Origin: an uncultured Dechloromonas sp.
GTDB lineage: Bacteria > Pseudomonadota > Gammaproteobacteria > Burkholderiales > Rhodocyclaceae
Direction of reading: 5' to 3'
Length of the DNA: 52,418 nucleotides
Assembly: GCA_937996725.1 (NCBI GenBank)
Contig: CALKUR010000139.1
Span: forward strand, 1-52,418
The stretch's first letter is position 1. Every line of letters begins with the position of its first letter. The translations under genes were made by a program, and so were the position numbers. Below are positions 32,978 through 40,896 of this stretch, in pieces. A model generated the notes under the pieces. It did no database searches. It was not told the DNA's origin and saw only the letters and a program-made list of their open reading frames with translations.

Positions 32978-34261
32978 ATGGTTCCCCATCTGACGACGGC
33001 GCTTGCCGGCCCCCTCTTGGCGCTGGAACAGTGCTTTCTGGATCAGACGACTGCGATTGAGCGGTGGTTTCGCTGTGCCTGGCAGGATCACACGCCGCCC
33101 TTCTACGCTTCGGTGGATCTACGCAACGCCGGTTTCAAGCTGGCACCGGTCGATACTAATCTGTTTCCCGGCGGCTTTAACAACCTGAACCCGGCGTTTT
33201 ACCCGCTGTGTATCCAGGCGATTCAGACCGCGATTGAAAAGTACTGTCCAGATGCCCGTAATCTGCTGCTGATCCCTGAGAATCACACACGCAACCAGTT
33301 CTATCTCAAGAACGTGGCGACGCTGACGGGAATTCTTCGTCAGGCCGGTCTGAACGTGCGCCTGGGATCGGTATCACCGGAAGTGACGGCGCCGACGACG
33401 CTGGAACTCGATGATGGCCAGACGCTGCACCTGGAGCCACTCCAGCTGAATAATGGGCGTTGGGGCGTCGATGGGTTTGATCCCTGCATTGTGCTGCTCA
33501 ACAACGATTTGTCGGCCGGTGTGCCGGATATCCTGAAAACGTCGACCGGTCAGACCCTCATTCCTCCGGTGCATGCCGGTTGGCATGTGCGCCGGAAGAG
33601 CCAGCATTTTGCGGCCTATGACCGGGTTGCGACAGATTTTGCCGCCTTAGTGGGCATCGATGCTTGGCGTATCAACCCGTACTTTGCGACCTGCGAGGAC
33701 ATCAATTTCCATGAGCGTGTCGGCGAAGATTGTCTGGCAGCGCGCGTTGATGAGTTGCTCGGCCGCATTCGCGCCAAGTACCGTGAATATGAGATTGATC
33801 GCGAACCCTATGTGGTGGTTAAAGCCGATGCCGGTACCTATGGCATGGGCGTGATGACGGTACGCGATGCCAGCGAAGTGATCGGTCTGAACCGCAAGCA
33901 GCGCAATAAGATGAGTGTGATCAAAGAGGGCATGGAAGTGTCATCGGTGATTATTCAGGAAGGCGTGCCAACGCTGGAGACCATCGACGAGGCCGTGGCC
34001 GAACCCGTGGTTTATATGATGGATCGCTTCGTTGTGGGCGGCTTCTATCGCGTGCACGAGGCGCGTGGCGTTGATGAAAACCTCAATGCGCCTGGTATGC
34101 ACTTTGTGCCGCTGGCCTTCGAAACCGGCTGCAATTTACCGGACTACAGCGCTAATCCGGATTCGCCGCCGAATCGCTTCTACGCTTATGGCGTGATTGC
34201 CCGTCTGGCACTGATGGCCGCGTCTTTCGAATTGGAAGCCACCGATCCGTTTGGAGTTTAA
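32978..34261 (+). CDS. gshA: Glutamate-cysteine ligase (proteobacterial ATP-grasp-like type)
   Basis: First step of glutathione synthesis, joining glutamate and cysteine with ATP. From ATG 32978 it has 427 residues and belongs to the gshA family first described in Acidithiobacillus and common in betaproteobacteria (TIGR02049), unrelated in sequence to E. coli GshA. Features seen are YASVDLRNAGFKLAPVDTNLFPGGFNN (beginning VDLRNAGFKLAPVD), LLIPENHTRN, and the nucleotide-binding PYVVVKADAGTYGMGVMT region. It starts the nine-gene tightly spaced series that ends at 41627. The glutathione synthetase gene gshB, often next, is not here; apbE follows after 4 bp. Confidence 0.93.
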   Translation: MVPHLTTALAGPLLALEQCFLDQTTAIERWFRCAWQDHTPPFYASVDLRNAGFKLAPVDTNLFPGGFNNLNPAFYPLCIQAIQTAIEKYCPDARNLLLIPENHTRNQFYLKNVATLTGILRQAGLNVRLGSVSPEVTAPTTLELDDGQTLHLEPLQLNNGRWGVDGFDPCIVLLNNDLSAGVPDILKTSTGQTLIPPVHAGWHVRRKSQHFAAYDRVATDFAALVGIDAWRINPYFATCEDINFHERVGEDCLAARVDELLGRIRAKYREYEIDREPYVVVKADAGTYGMGVMTVRDASEVIGLNRKQRNKMSVIKEGMEVSSVIIQEGVPTLETIDEAVAEPVVYMMDRFVVGGFYRVHEARGVDENLNAPGMHFVPLAFETGCNLPDYSANPDSPPNRFYAYGVIARLALMAASFELEATDPFGV

Positions 34262-34265
34262 GCCG

Positions 34266-35330
34266 GTGTTCGGCACGGTTGTGCGACTGACTGCAGCGTT
34301 ACTGCTAGCGTTGCTGCTTGGGGCATGCGGCGACAAAAAGCCCATCGTTAGCGAATCCTTTGTGTTTGGCACCCGCGTCGAGGTTCAGGTCGCAGATGAC
34401 CTGCCCGAGTCGCAGATACGCGCTGCCGTGGCACAGGTGCTAGCCGACTTCGACCGGTTGCATCGTACCTATCACGCTTGGCAACCGTCTGAATTGACGC
34501 GACTGAACGATGCGCTGACTGCCGGGCGACGGACGCGCGTGAGTGCGGAAATGGCTGACCTGCTGCTCGAAGCGCAGAGTTACGCGCAGCGATCAGATGC
34601 GCTGTTTGATCCGGGCATTGGTCGACTGATCGCGCTCTGGGGCTTTCATGCCGACAGCTACGCTGAGCATGTGCCGAACGCTGAGGCGATCAAGACTTGG
34701 CTTAAAACGCACCCGTCAATCACGCAGCTTGAGATTGAAAAAGATGCCGAGGGAGGTTGGGTGAGGTCCGGCAACCGTCAGGTGGCCCTAGACTTTGGCG
34801 GTTCGCTTAAAGGCAAGGCGCTGGATCGGGCAGCAAAAACGCTCAAGGCCGCAGGTATCAACCATGCGTTGCTTAATATTGGCGGTAACGTGATGGCGCT
34901 GGGATCGCGGTATGGCATGCCTTGGCGCGTGGCGATCCAGGCTCCCCGCTATGCGGGCCCACTGGCAATCCTTGAGCTGCAAGATGGCGAAGCCACGGGT
35001 ACCTCCGGCGACTACCAGCGCTATTTTGAAGTCGATGGCAAACGCTATCCCCATCTGTTAGATCCGCGCACCGGATACCCGGCACCCGGCACGCAGGCCG
35101 TGACGATCGTGGTCGGCGGCCCGGGTGCGGGCGTACGCTCCGACGTGCTGACCAAGCCGATTTTTATCGCCGGAGAAGCCGGGTGGGTGGCCATGGCCGC
35201 ACGATTGGAGGTCGCTCAGGTGTTGCGGGTCAACGACCAGGGGCAGGTCAGCGCGACGGCACCTTTAGCTGACCGGCTGAAATTTATGCCACATGATGGC
35301 AAACTGCCGGATATCCGGCGTATTGAATGA
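34266..35330 (+). CDS. apbE: FAD:protein FMN transferase (ApbE), lipoprotein
   Basis: Transfers FMN from FAD to a Thr/Ser of target flavoproteins such as NqrB/C or RnfG in the periplasm, using Mg. From GTG 34266 it has 354 residues; GGAG at 34253-34256 gives good spacing, whereas the alternative TTG at 34251 lies on that site. A signal with lipobox LLGAC (Cys near residue 22) indicates membrane anchoring. Family motifs are FGTRVEVQV, then DPGIGRLIALWGFH, DFGGSLKGKALDRA, LLNIGGNVMALG, ATSG-type EATGTSGDYQRYFE, and HLLDPRTGYPA with the metal/FAD residues. It overlaps manX by 4 bases. No recognised flavinylation target is encoded in the window. Confidence 0.93.
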   Translation: MFGTVVRLTAALLLALLLGACGDKKPIVSESFVFGTRVEVQVADDLPESQIRAAVAQVLADFDRLHRTYHAWQPSELTRLNDALTAGRRTRVSAEMADLLLEAQSYAQRSDALFDPGIGRLIALWGFHADSYAEHVPNAEAIKTWLKTHPSITQLEIEKDAEGGWVRSGNRQVALDFGGSLKGKALDRAAKTLKAAGINHALLNIGGNVMALGSRYGMPWRVAIQAPRYAGPLAILELQDGEATGTSGDYQRYFEVDGKRYPHLLDPRTGYPAPGTQAVTIVVGGPGAGVRSDVLTKPIFIAGEAGWVAMAARLEVAQVLRVNDQGQVSATAPLADRLKFMPHDGKLPDIRRIE

Positions 35331-35758
35331 ATGGCATGACTGAACAAAACAAAATCCCCGTGGGTATTCTCCTGCTGACGCATGGCCGTCTTGGCGAAGC
35401 GCTCGTTGAGTGCGCGCGCCATGTGCTGGGCGGCAACATCCCGGACCACGTGGCGATTCTCTCCGCCGGGCAAGATGAACCGGTCGACGAAGTCGCGGCT
35501 AAAGCGCGTCAATTGCTGGCAACGCTGGATCAGGGCGGCGGTGTACTGGTGCTGACTGATCTGCTCGGCGCTACGCCAGCACGCGTTGCTGCGCGTCTGA
35601 TCGTGCCGGGCAAGGTAGAAGCGCTCTCCGGGGTGAGCCTGCCAATGGTATTGCGCGCTATCAATTACCGTAACCGCTTGCTGCCAGCACTGGTTCAAAA
35701 AGCCCTGCTGGCCGGTACTGAATGCACGGTGGCCATGACGGCCGCCGATGCTGGTTGA
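35327..35758 (+). CDS. PTS mannose-type EIIA domain protein
   Basis: Single-domain EIIA(Man)-like phosphocarrier. The 143 residues have the active His19 in ILLLTHGRLGEAL, followed by DEPVDEVAAKARQLL and the core TDLLGATPARVAARL, then SLPMVLRAINYR. No EIIB, EIIC or EIID is encoded nearby, so it is probably a regulatory terminal acceptor of the HPr phosphoryl group rather than a sugar importer, as is usual for betaproteobacteria with this gene order. It starts within the apbE stop (ATGA overlap) and lies 24 bp before ptsH. An internal ATG three codons later (35336) is an alternative start. Confidence 0.9.
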   Translation: MNGMTEQNKIPVGILLLTHGRLGEALVECARHVLGGNIPDHVAILSAGQDEPVDEVAAKARQLLATLDQGGGVLVLTDLLGATPARVAARLIVPGKVEALSGVSLPMVLRAINYRNRLLPALVQKALLAGTECTVAMTAADAG

Positions 35759-35782
35759 TTATCGTTTTACGAAAGTACCTTT

Positions 35783-36058
35783 ATGACTACGATTCGCCAA
35801 GACGTCGAGATTATCAACAAGCTGGGGCTGCATGCACGCGCATCGGCCAAGTTTACGCAACTGGCGGGTACTTTTGGTTGCGATATCTGGCTCGAGCGTA
35901 ATGGTCGGCGCGTCAATGGCAAAAGCATCATGGGCGTCATGATGCTCGCGGCGGGCAAGGGTACAACTGTCACGCTGGAAACCGATGGCGATGATGCCGA
36001 AGCTGCCATGACAGCGCTGTTGGCGCTGATTAATGATTACTTTGGCGAAGGCGAATAA
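35783..36058 (+). CDS. ptsH: Phosphocarrier protein HPr
   Basis: Central phosphocarrier of the PTS. The 91-residue protein has the EI-dependent phosphorylation site His17 in NKLGLHARASAKF and the HPr-kinase site Ser48 in GKSIMGVMML, equivalent to His15 and Ser46 of model HPr proteins. Both sites are intact, matching the presence of hprK at 12.8-13.8 kb. It is 24 bp after the EIIA gene, 5 bp before ptsI, and certainly co-transcribed with them. Likely acceptors are EIIA-Ntr (13.8 kb) and the adjacent mannose-type EIIA. Confidence 0.96.
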   Translation: MTTIRQDVEIINKLGLHARASAKFTQLAGTFGCDIWLERNGRRVNGKSIMGVMMLAAGKGTTVTLETDGDDAEAAMTALLALINDYFGEGE

Positions 36059-36063
36059 CGATC

Positions 36064-37821
36064 ATGAGCTTTACGCTACACGGTCTCGGCGTTTCCGGTG
36101 GTATTGCCATCGGGAAGGCGCAGCTGCTGTCGCACGCCACGCTAGAGGTGTCGCACCTCACGCTGCCGACGCGACAGCTGGAAAAAGAGGTCGCGCGTTT
36201 TGAAAAAGCCGTAGATCAGGTACGCGCAGAGCTCGACGAGTTGCGTGACGATATGGCCGAGTCGGCGGCAGAAATGCGTGCTTTTATCGACGTGCACGCA
36301 CTCATTCTGCAAGACCCGGAACTGGTCGATGTGCCCAAGGCCTTGATTCGTGAGCGCGGCTGCAATGCCGAATGGGCATTGGTGCAACAGATGGACGCGC
36401 TGGTCGAGCAGTTCGACGCCTTTGATGACCCCTACTTGCGTGAGCGCAAAGCCGATGTGGTGCAAGTGGTCGAACGTGTCATCAAAGAGTTGATGGGGCG
36501 TGCCGGCAAGATTACGCAGGCTAACAAGGCCGGTAAGGGCGTCAAAGAAGAGGAGCAGATCATCGTGGCGCACGATCTGCCACCCTCGGATCTGATCAGC
36601 TTCAAGGAACACCGCTTTGCTGCATTCGTTACGGATGTCGGTGGTGCGACCTCGCACACCGCGATTCTGGCGCGCAGCATGGCGATCCCAGCAGTCGTTG
36701 GTTTGCGCGGTGCGCGTGAGGCCATCAAAGATAACGAGTTGCTGATCGTCGATGGTTTTCGCGGCGTCATCATCATCAACCCTGATGAGCGGGTGCTTGA
36801 AGAGTATCGTCTCCGCAAGACGCAGATCGAACTGGAGCGTAGCAAGCTCAAGCGCCTGAAGAAGGCTGAATCGCTGACACTGGATGACGTACGCGTTGAT
36901 CTGATGGCAAACATTGAGCTGCCCGACGACGTGCAGGCCGCCAAAGACAATGGTGCTGATGGTATTGGCCTGTTCCGAACGGAATTCCTGTTTCTCAATC
37001 GGCGCGAAGTGCCTTCCGAAGACGAGCAGTACGAGGCCTATCGTAAGGTTGTGAAGGGTATGGCCGGCAAGCCGGTCGTGATCCGCACTTATGACCTCGG
37101 TGCAGATAAAACCCTTGATCAAGCCCGAAGCGCCATTAATCCGGCCCTCGGCCGTCGTGGTATTCGTTTGTCGCTCTCTGAACCAGCGATGTTTGGTATT
37201 CAACTCCGCGCCATTCTGCGCGCTGCACGCTTTGGCCCGGTGCGCATTCTGATCCCGATGATCTCGAATGTGCAGGAAGTCGATGCAACGCAAGCGGCGC
37301 TGGACCGCGCCCGCGAAGAACTGCGCGATCGTCGGATTGCTTACGGCGAAGATATTCAGCTCGGGGGCATGATCGAAATTCCGGCGGCTGCGTTGGCGCT
37401 GAACATGTTTCTCAAGCGTCTGGATTTTCTCTCCATCGGCACGAATGACCTGACGCAGTACACGCTGGCGATTGATCGGGGTGACGAAGAGGTCGCCGAC
37501 TTGTACGACACGCTGCACCCGGCCGTATTGATGCTGGTGGCGCATACACTGGCCGGCGGCGAAAAGGCCGGTGTGCCGGTATCCATCTGTGGCGAAATGG
37601 CGGGCAACCCACGTCTGACGCGTTTGCTGCTGGGCATGGGTTTGCGTCACTTCTCGATGCATCCCTCACAAATTCTCGAAGTCAAACAGCAGATTCTGAC
37701 CTCGGATGTAGGACAATTAGCGCCCATGGTGCGCAAACTGCTGCGCATTGACGATCCTGCCCAGATTCGTGAGCAGATCCGTCGCCTGAATTCGACCCCG
37801 GCCGAGACCTCGGCCCGTTAG
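36064..37821 (+). CDS. ptsI: Phosphoenolpyruvate-protein phosphotransferase (enzyme I)
   Basis: Autophosphorylates with PEP and passes the phosphate to HPr. The 585 residues have the HPr-binding N-terminal domain at about 1-145. The swivelling phosphohistidine domain carries His198 in GGATSHTAILARS. The PEP-binding TIM barrel runs from about 255 to 575 (IGLFRTEFLFLNR, VIRTYDLGADK, SIGTNDLTQYTLAIDR, and the catalytic Cys in VSICGEMAGNP). It is 5 bp after ptsH and 11 bp before metX. A 506-codon open frame on the opposite strand inside this gene is a compositional shadow. Confidence 0.96.
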   Translation: MSFTLHGLGVSGGIAIGKAQLLSHATLEVSHLTLPTRQLEKEVARFEKAVDQVRAELDELRDDMAESAAEMRAFIDVHALILQDPELVDVPKALIRERGCNAEWALVQQMDALVEQFDAFDDPYLRERKADVVQVVERVIKELMGRAGKITQANKAGKGVKEEEQIIVAHDLPPSDLISFKEHRFAAFVTDVGGATSHTAILARSMAIPAVVGLRGAREAIKDNELLIVDGFRGVIIINPDERVLEEYRLRKTQIELERSKLKRLKKAESLTLDDVRVDLMANIELPDDVQAAKDNGADGIGLFRTEFLFLNRREVPSEDEQYEAYRKVVKGMAGKPVVIRTYDLGADKTLDQARSAINPALGRRGIRLSLSEPAMFGIQLRAILRAARFGPVRILIPMISNVQEVDATQAALDRAREELRDRRIAYGEDIQLGGMIEIPAAALALNMFLKRLDFLSIGTNDLTQYTLAIDRGDEEVADLYDTLHPAVLMLVAHTLAGGEKAGVPVSICGEMAGNPRLTRLLLGMGLRHFSMHPSQILEVKQQILTSDVGQLAPMVRKLLRIDDPAQIREQIRRLNSTPAETSAR

Positions 37822-37832
37822 ATCTGAACAGC

Positions 37833-38972
37833 ATGAATGATGTTATTTCCGGCTCGGTCGGCCTTGTCCGGCCACAGACGTTTCAGTGCAGTGATCCGCT
37901 GCCGCTGAAAAGCGGTGCCGTGCTGCCGGCGTTTTCGCTGGTGTATGAAACCTACGGTACGTTAAATGCCGACGCCACTAATGCCGTCCTGGTATGCCAT
38001 GCGCTTTCCGGTAACCATCATGTCGCCGGTTATCACGATGCCGATAACCGTGAAGAAACGACCGGTTGGTGGGATAACCTGATTGGCCCGGGCAAGCCAC
38101 TAGATACAAATAAGTTCTTCGTCGTTGGCGTGAATAATCTCGGCGGCTGCTATGGTTCGAGCGGACCCAATACGGTGAATCCCAAAACCGGCAAACTGTA
38201 CGGTGCCGATTTCCCCGTATTGACGGTAGAAGATTGGGTGGATGCGCAAGCGCGCTTGGCCGATCATCTGGGCGTGCAATGCTGGGCGGCCGTCGTTGGC
38301 GGATCCCTGGGTGGCATGCAGGCCATGCAGTGGACGTTGACCTTTCCAGACCGGTTACGCCATGCGGTCGTGATCGCGTCAGCGCCGAAGCTCACCGCCC
38401 AGAACATTGCCTTTAACGAAGTGGCTCGCCAGGCCATTCTGACCGATCCTGATTTCCACGGCGGTCATTATTACGAGCAAGGGGTGGTGCCGGCGCGCGG
38501 CCTTAAGTTGGCGCGCATGCTTGGCCATATCACCTATTTATCCGATGACCAGATGGCCGAAAAGTTCGGACGTTCGCTCAAAGACGGCGCGCTCAAGTAC
38601 AGCTACGACACCGATTTCCAGATCGAGTCCTATCTACGTTATCAGGGCGAAAAGTTTTCCGGCTACTTTGATGCCAACACCTATCTGCTAACGACGAAGG
38701 CGTTGGATTATTTCGATCCGGCGATATCGACGAACGGTAGCCTAGATGAGGCACTCGCCAAAGCCAAAGCCGATTTCCTGGTGGTGACCTTTACGACCGA
38801 TTGGCGTTTCTCGCCGGAGCGTAGCCAGGAGATCATGACGGCGCTGGTGCATAACGGCCGCCGTGTCAGCTATGCTGAAATCGATAGTGTGCATGGTCAC
38901 GATTCTTTCTTGCTGGACGATGCGCAATACCATGCGGTGTTGCGTACTTACTTCGAGGAGGTGGTGCTATGA
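37833..38972 (+). CDS. metX: Homoserine O-acyltransferase
   Basis: Acylates homoserine with acetyl-CoA or succinyl-CoA as the entry to methionine synthesis. The 379 residues form an alpha/beta-hydrolase fold: nucleophile Ser158 in VGGSLGGMQAMQW, acid Asp in FTTDWRFSPERS near 312, and His in VHGHDSFLLDD near 350. The N-terminus includes LVYETYGTLNADATNAVLVCH (in part YETYGTLNADATN). Many proteobacterial MetX proteins use succinyl-CoA, and the donor cannot be decided here. It overlaps metW by 4 bases (ATGA), the usual metXW pairing, and follows ptsI by 11 bp. Confidence 0.95.
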   Translation: MNDVISGSVGLVRPQTFQCSDPLPLKSGAVLPAFSLVYETYGTLNADATNAVLVCHALSGNHHVAGYHDADNREETTGWWDNLIGPGKPLDTNKFFVVGVNNLGGCYGSSGPNTVNPKTGKLYGADFPVLTVEDWVDAQARLADHLGVQCWAAVVGGSLGGMQAMQWTLTFPDRLRHAVVIASAPKLTAQNIAFNEVARQAILTDPDFHGGHYYEQGVVPARGLKLARMLGHITYLSDDQMAEKFGRSLKDGALKYSYDTDFQIESYLRYQGEKFSGYFDANTYLLTTKALDYFDPAISTNGSLDEALAKAKADFLVVTFTTDWRFSPERSQEIMTALVHNGRRVSYAEIDSVHGHDSFLLDDAQYHAVLRTYFEEVVL

Positions 38973-39592
38973 ACGCCCAATCGAAGAAACCCGTGCGCTT
39001 AGATCTTACGACCCTGCGCGCCGACCTTGATGCCATCGCCGGCTGGATTGCGCCGGGTGAGCGTGTGCTCGACCTCGGCTGTGGAGATGGCACGCTACTG
39101 CGACGATTGATGGATGAGAAGCAGGTTATCGGCTACGGCATCGAGAAAGATCCGGCCTGCGTTCTGGCGTGTCTCAAGTCGGGTGTTAACGTGATTCAGG
39201 TCAACCTGGAACGCGGCTTGGCTGGTTTCGAGAATGGTGCCTTTGATCACGTCATCATGTCGCTGTCGCTGCAGATGATCCAGAACACCGTCGGTCTGCT
39301 CAAAGAGTTGCTGCGTGTCGGCCACGAAGCTGTTGTGTCGTTCCCGAACTTTGGTTACTACACGCACCGCCAGGCGATTCTCAAAGGCCGCATGCCGGTG
39401 TCGGAGAGCCTGCCTTACCAATGGTTTGATACACCGAACGTACGTTTCTTCACCATCGCCGACTTCGAGGCATTGTGCGCAGAACAAGGCATTGTGATCC
39501 ACGAAATCATTGCGCTGGATAACGGCGAACGCGTGCATGAGGACATTAACTTCCTCGGCGATACCGCCATCTGCCGTTTGGGTCGCGCATGA
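38969..39592 (+). CDS. metW: Methionine biosynthesis protein MetW
   Basis: SAM-methyltransferase-fold protein that partners MetX; in several proteobacteria homoserine acylation is efficient only when both are present. The 207 residues show the SAM motif VLDLGCGDGTLLRRL near 31-45, then GYGIEKDP, FDHVIMSLSLQMIQN and the MetW-specific VSFPNFGYYTHRQAILKGRMP (starting VSFPNFGYYTHR) and LPYQWFDTPNVRFFT. Its ATG lies inside the metX stop, and its own stop overlaps the ampG start. This supports stoichiometric, coupled translation of metX and metW. Confidence 0.95.
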   Translation: MNAQSKKPVRLDLTTLRADLDAIAGWIAPGERVLDLGCGDGTLLRRLMDEKQVIGYGIEKDPACVLACLKSGVNVIQVNLERGLAGFENGAFDHVIMSLSLQMIQNTVGLLKELLRVGHEAVVSFPNFGYYTHRQAILKGRMPVSESLPYQWFDTPNVRFFTIADFEALCAEQGIVIHEIIALDNGERVHEDINFLGDTAICRLGRA

Positions 39593-40896
39593 CGACGGCC
39601 GCTGCAACAAAGAAACCCAGCATGTGGCGCGCCCTATGGACGCGCCACATGGCCATCTGCGTCCTGATCGGTTTTGCGTCTGGTCTGCCGCTGTATTTGC
39701 TACTCAACCTGGTGCCAGCCTGGTTGCGATCCAGTGGCGTCAATCTCAAGACGATCGGCCTTTTTGCGTTGATCCAGTTTCCCTACACCTGGAAATTCAT
39801 CTGGGCGCCTTTGCTGGATCGCTATGGCCTGAATTTTCTCAAACTCGGTCGCCGCCGCGGCTGGATGTTGGTGACCCAGATTGGGTTGATCGGTGCGATT
39901 GCGGCGCTAGGTGGTTTGGATCCCAACACAGAGATCAGCACCATCATGCTGATCGCCGCCTTGGTCGCGGTATTTTCGGCGACACAGGATATAGCCCTTG
40001 ACGCCTTCCGTCGTGAGTTGCTCTCCGATGACGAACTGGGCCTAGGCAACTCGGTCTTCGTGAACGCGTATCGGGTCGCTGGGCTCGTGCCGGGCTCGGT
40101 GTCGCTCATCCTCGCCGACCACCTCCCTTGGCACGAAGTGTTCTGGATTACGGCCGCGTTTATGTTGCCCGGCATCGTGTGCACCTTCTGGGTGCGAGAA
40201 CCGGCGGGCGATGAACTGGCGCCGCGTACCTTGAAGCAGGCCGTGATCGAGCCGTTTCAGGAATTCATGCATCGTGCCGGTTGGCAGAGCGCGCTCACCG
40301 TGTTGGCCTTTATCTTCTGCTATAAGTTGGGCGACTCCCTGTGCACAGCGTTGGCGACGCCGTTTTATCTGGACATGGGTTATGCCAAGAGCGAGATTGG
40401 TCTTGTCGCCAAGAACGCTGGGCTATGGCCCGCGGTGATCGGCGGCTTGCTCGGCGGCTTGTGGATGGTGAAGTTGGGGATTAATCGCGCACTCTGGTTG
40501 TTCGGTGTGGTGCAGGTCGTGTCGATTTTTGGTTTCGCTTGGCTGGCGGCTATAGGACCGCAAACGGAAATTGGCGCAACCCAGCTCTGGAGCCTAGCGT
40601 TGGTGATTGGTTTCGAAGCGCTGGGTGTTGGTTTGGGCACGGCCGCATTTGTTGCCTACATTGCCCGTTCGACGAATCGCGCCTATACCGCCACCCAGTT
40701 TGCGCTGTTCACCAGCCTGGCGGCCGTGCCGCGCACGTTGGTTAATGCTTCGGCCGGGTGGCTTGTTGAACAGCTCGGTTGGTATGGCTTCTTCTGGCTC
40801 TGCGCTGGCCTAGCGATCCCCGGTATGTTGCTCTTGTTCAAAGTCGCGCCTTGGTCCGGTGATGATCGGGGCACGGCCAGCGAAGCCGTTGCATGA
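39589..40896 (+). CDS. ampG: AmpG-family muropeptide permease
   Basis: Inner-membrane major facilitator protein that imports GlcNAc-anhydroMurNAc peptides released by lytic transglycosylases for recycling. The 435 residues contain about 12 hydrophobic helices. The first (ICVLIGFASGLPLYLLLNLVP, starting VLIGFASGLP) is AmpG-typical, followed by FKFIWAPLLD-like YTWKFIWAPLLDRY, SATQDIALDAFRRELL and GLVPGSVSLILADH. It overlaps metW and the glycosylase gene by 4 bases on each side. A perfect 11-bp inverted repeat sits in codons 11-21. It works with Slt (4.8-6.8 kb) in cell-wall recycling. Confidence 0.9.
   Translation: MTTAAATKKPSMWRALWTRHMAICVLIGFASGLPLYLLLNLVPAWLRSSGVNLKTIGLFALIQFPYTWKFIWAPLLDRYGLNFLKLGRRRGWMLVTQIGLIGAIAALGGLDPNTEISTIMLIAALVAVFSATQDIALDAFRRELLSDDELGLGNSVFVNAYRVAGLVPGSVSLILADHLPWHEVFWITAAFMLPGIVCTFWVREPAGDELAPRTLKQAVIEPFQEFMHRAGWQSALTVLAFIFCYKLGDSLCTALATPFYLDMGYAKSEIGLVAKNAGLWPAVIGGLLGGLWMVKLGINRALWLFGVVQVVSIFGFAWLAAIGPQTEIGATQLWSLALVIGFEALGVGLGTAAFVAYIARSTNRAYTATQFALFTSLAAVPRTLVNASAGWLVEQLGWYGFFWLCAGLAIPGMLLLFKVAPWSGDDRGTASEAVA
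39621..39651 (+). repeat. Perfect 11-bp inverted repeat in the start of ampG
   Basis: CATGTGGCGCG (39621-39631) and CGCGCCACATG (39641-39651) are exact inverted repeats with a 9-base loop. They cover nucleotides 33-63 of the ampG reading frame. In mRNA this would form a stable hairpin about 30 bases after the start codon, which itself overlaps the metW stop. Confidence 0.7.

Noticed and set aside
36142..37662. 506-codon open frame on the minus strand inside ptsI
   Set aside because: It lies wholly within a clear enzyme I gene, is rich in His, Gln and Arg as expected from antisense reading of a GC-rich gene, has no ribosome site and resembles no family.
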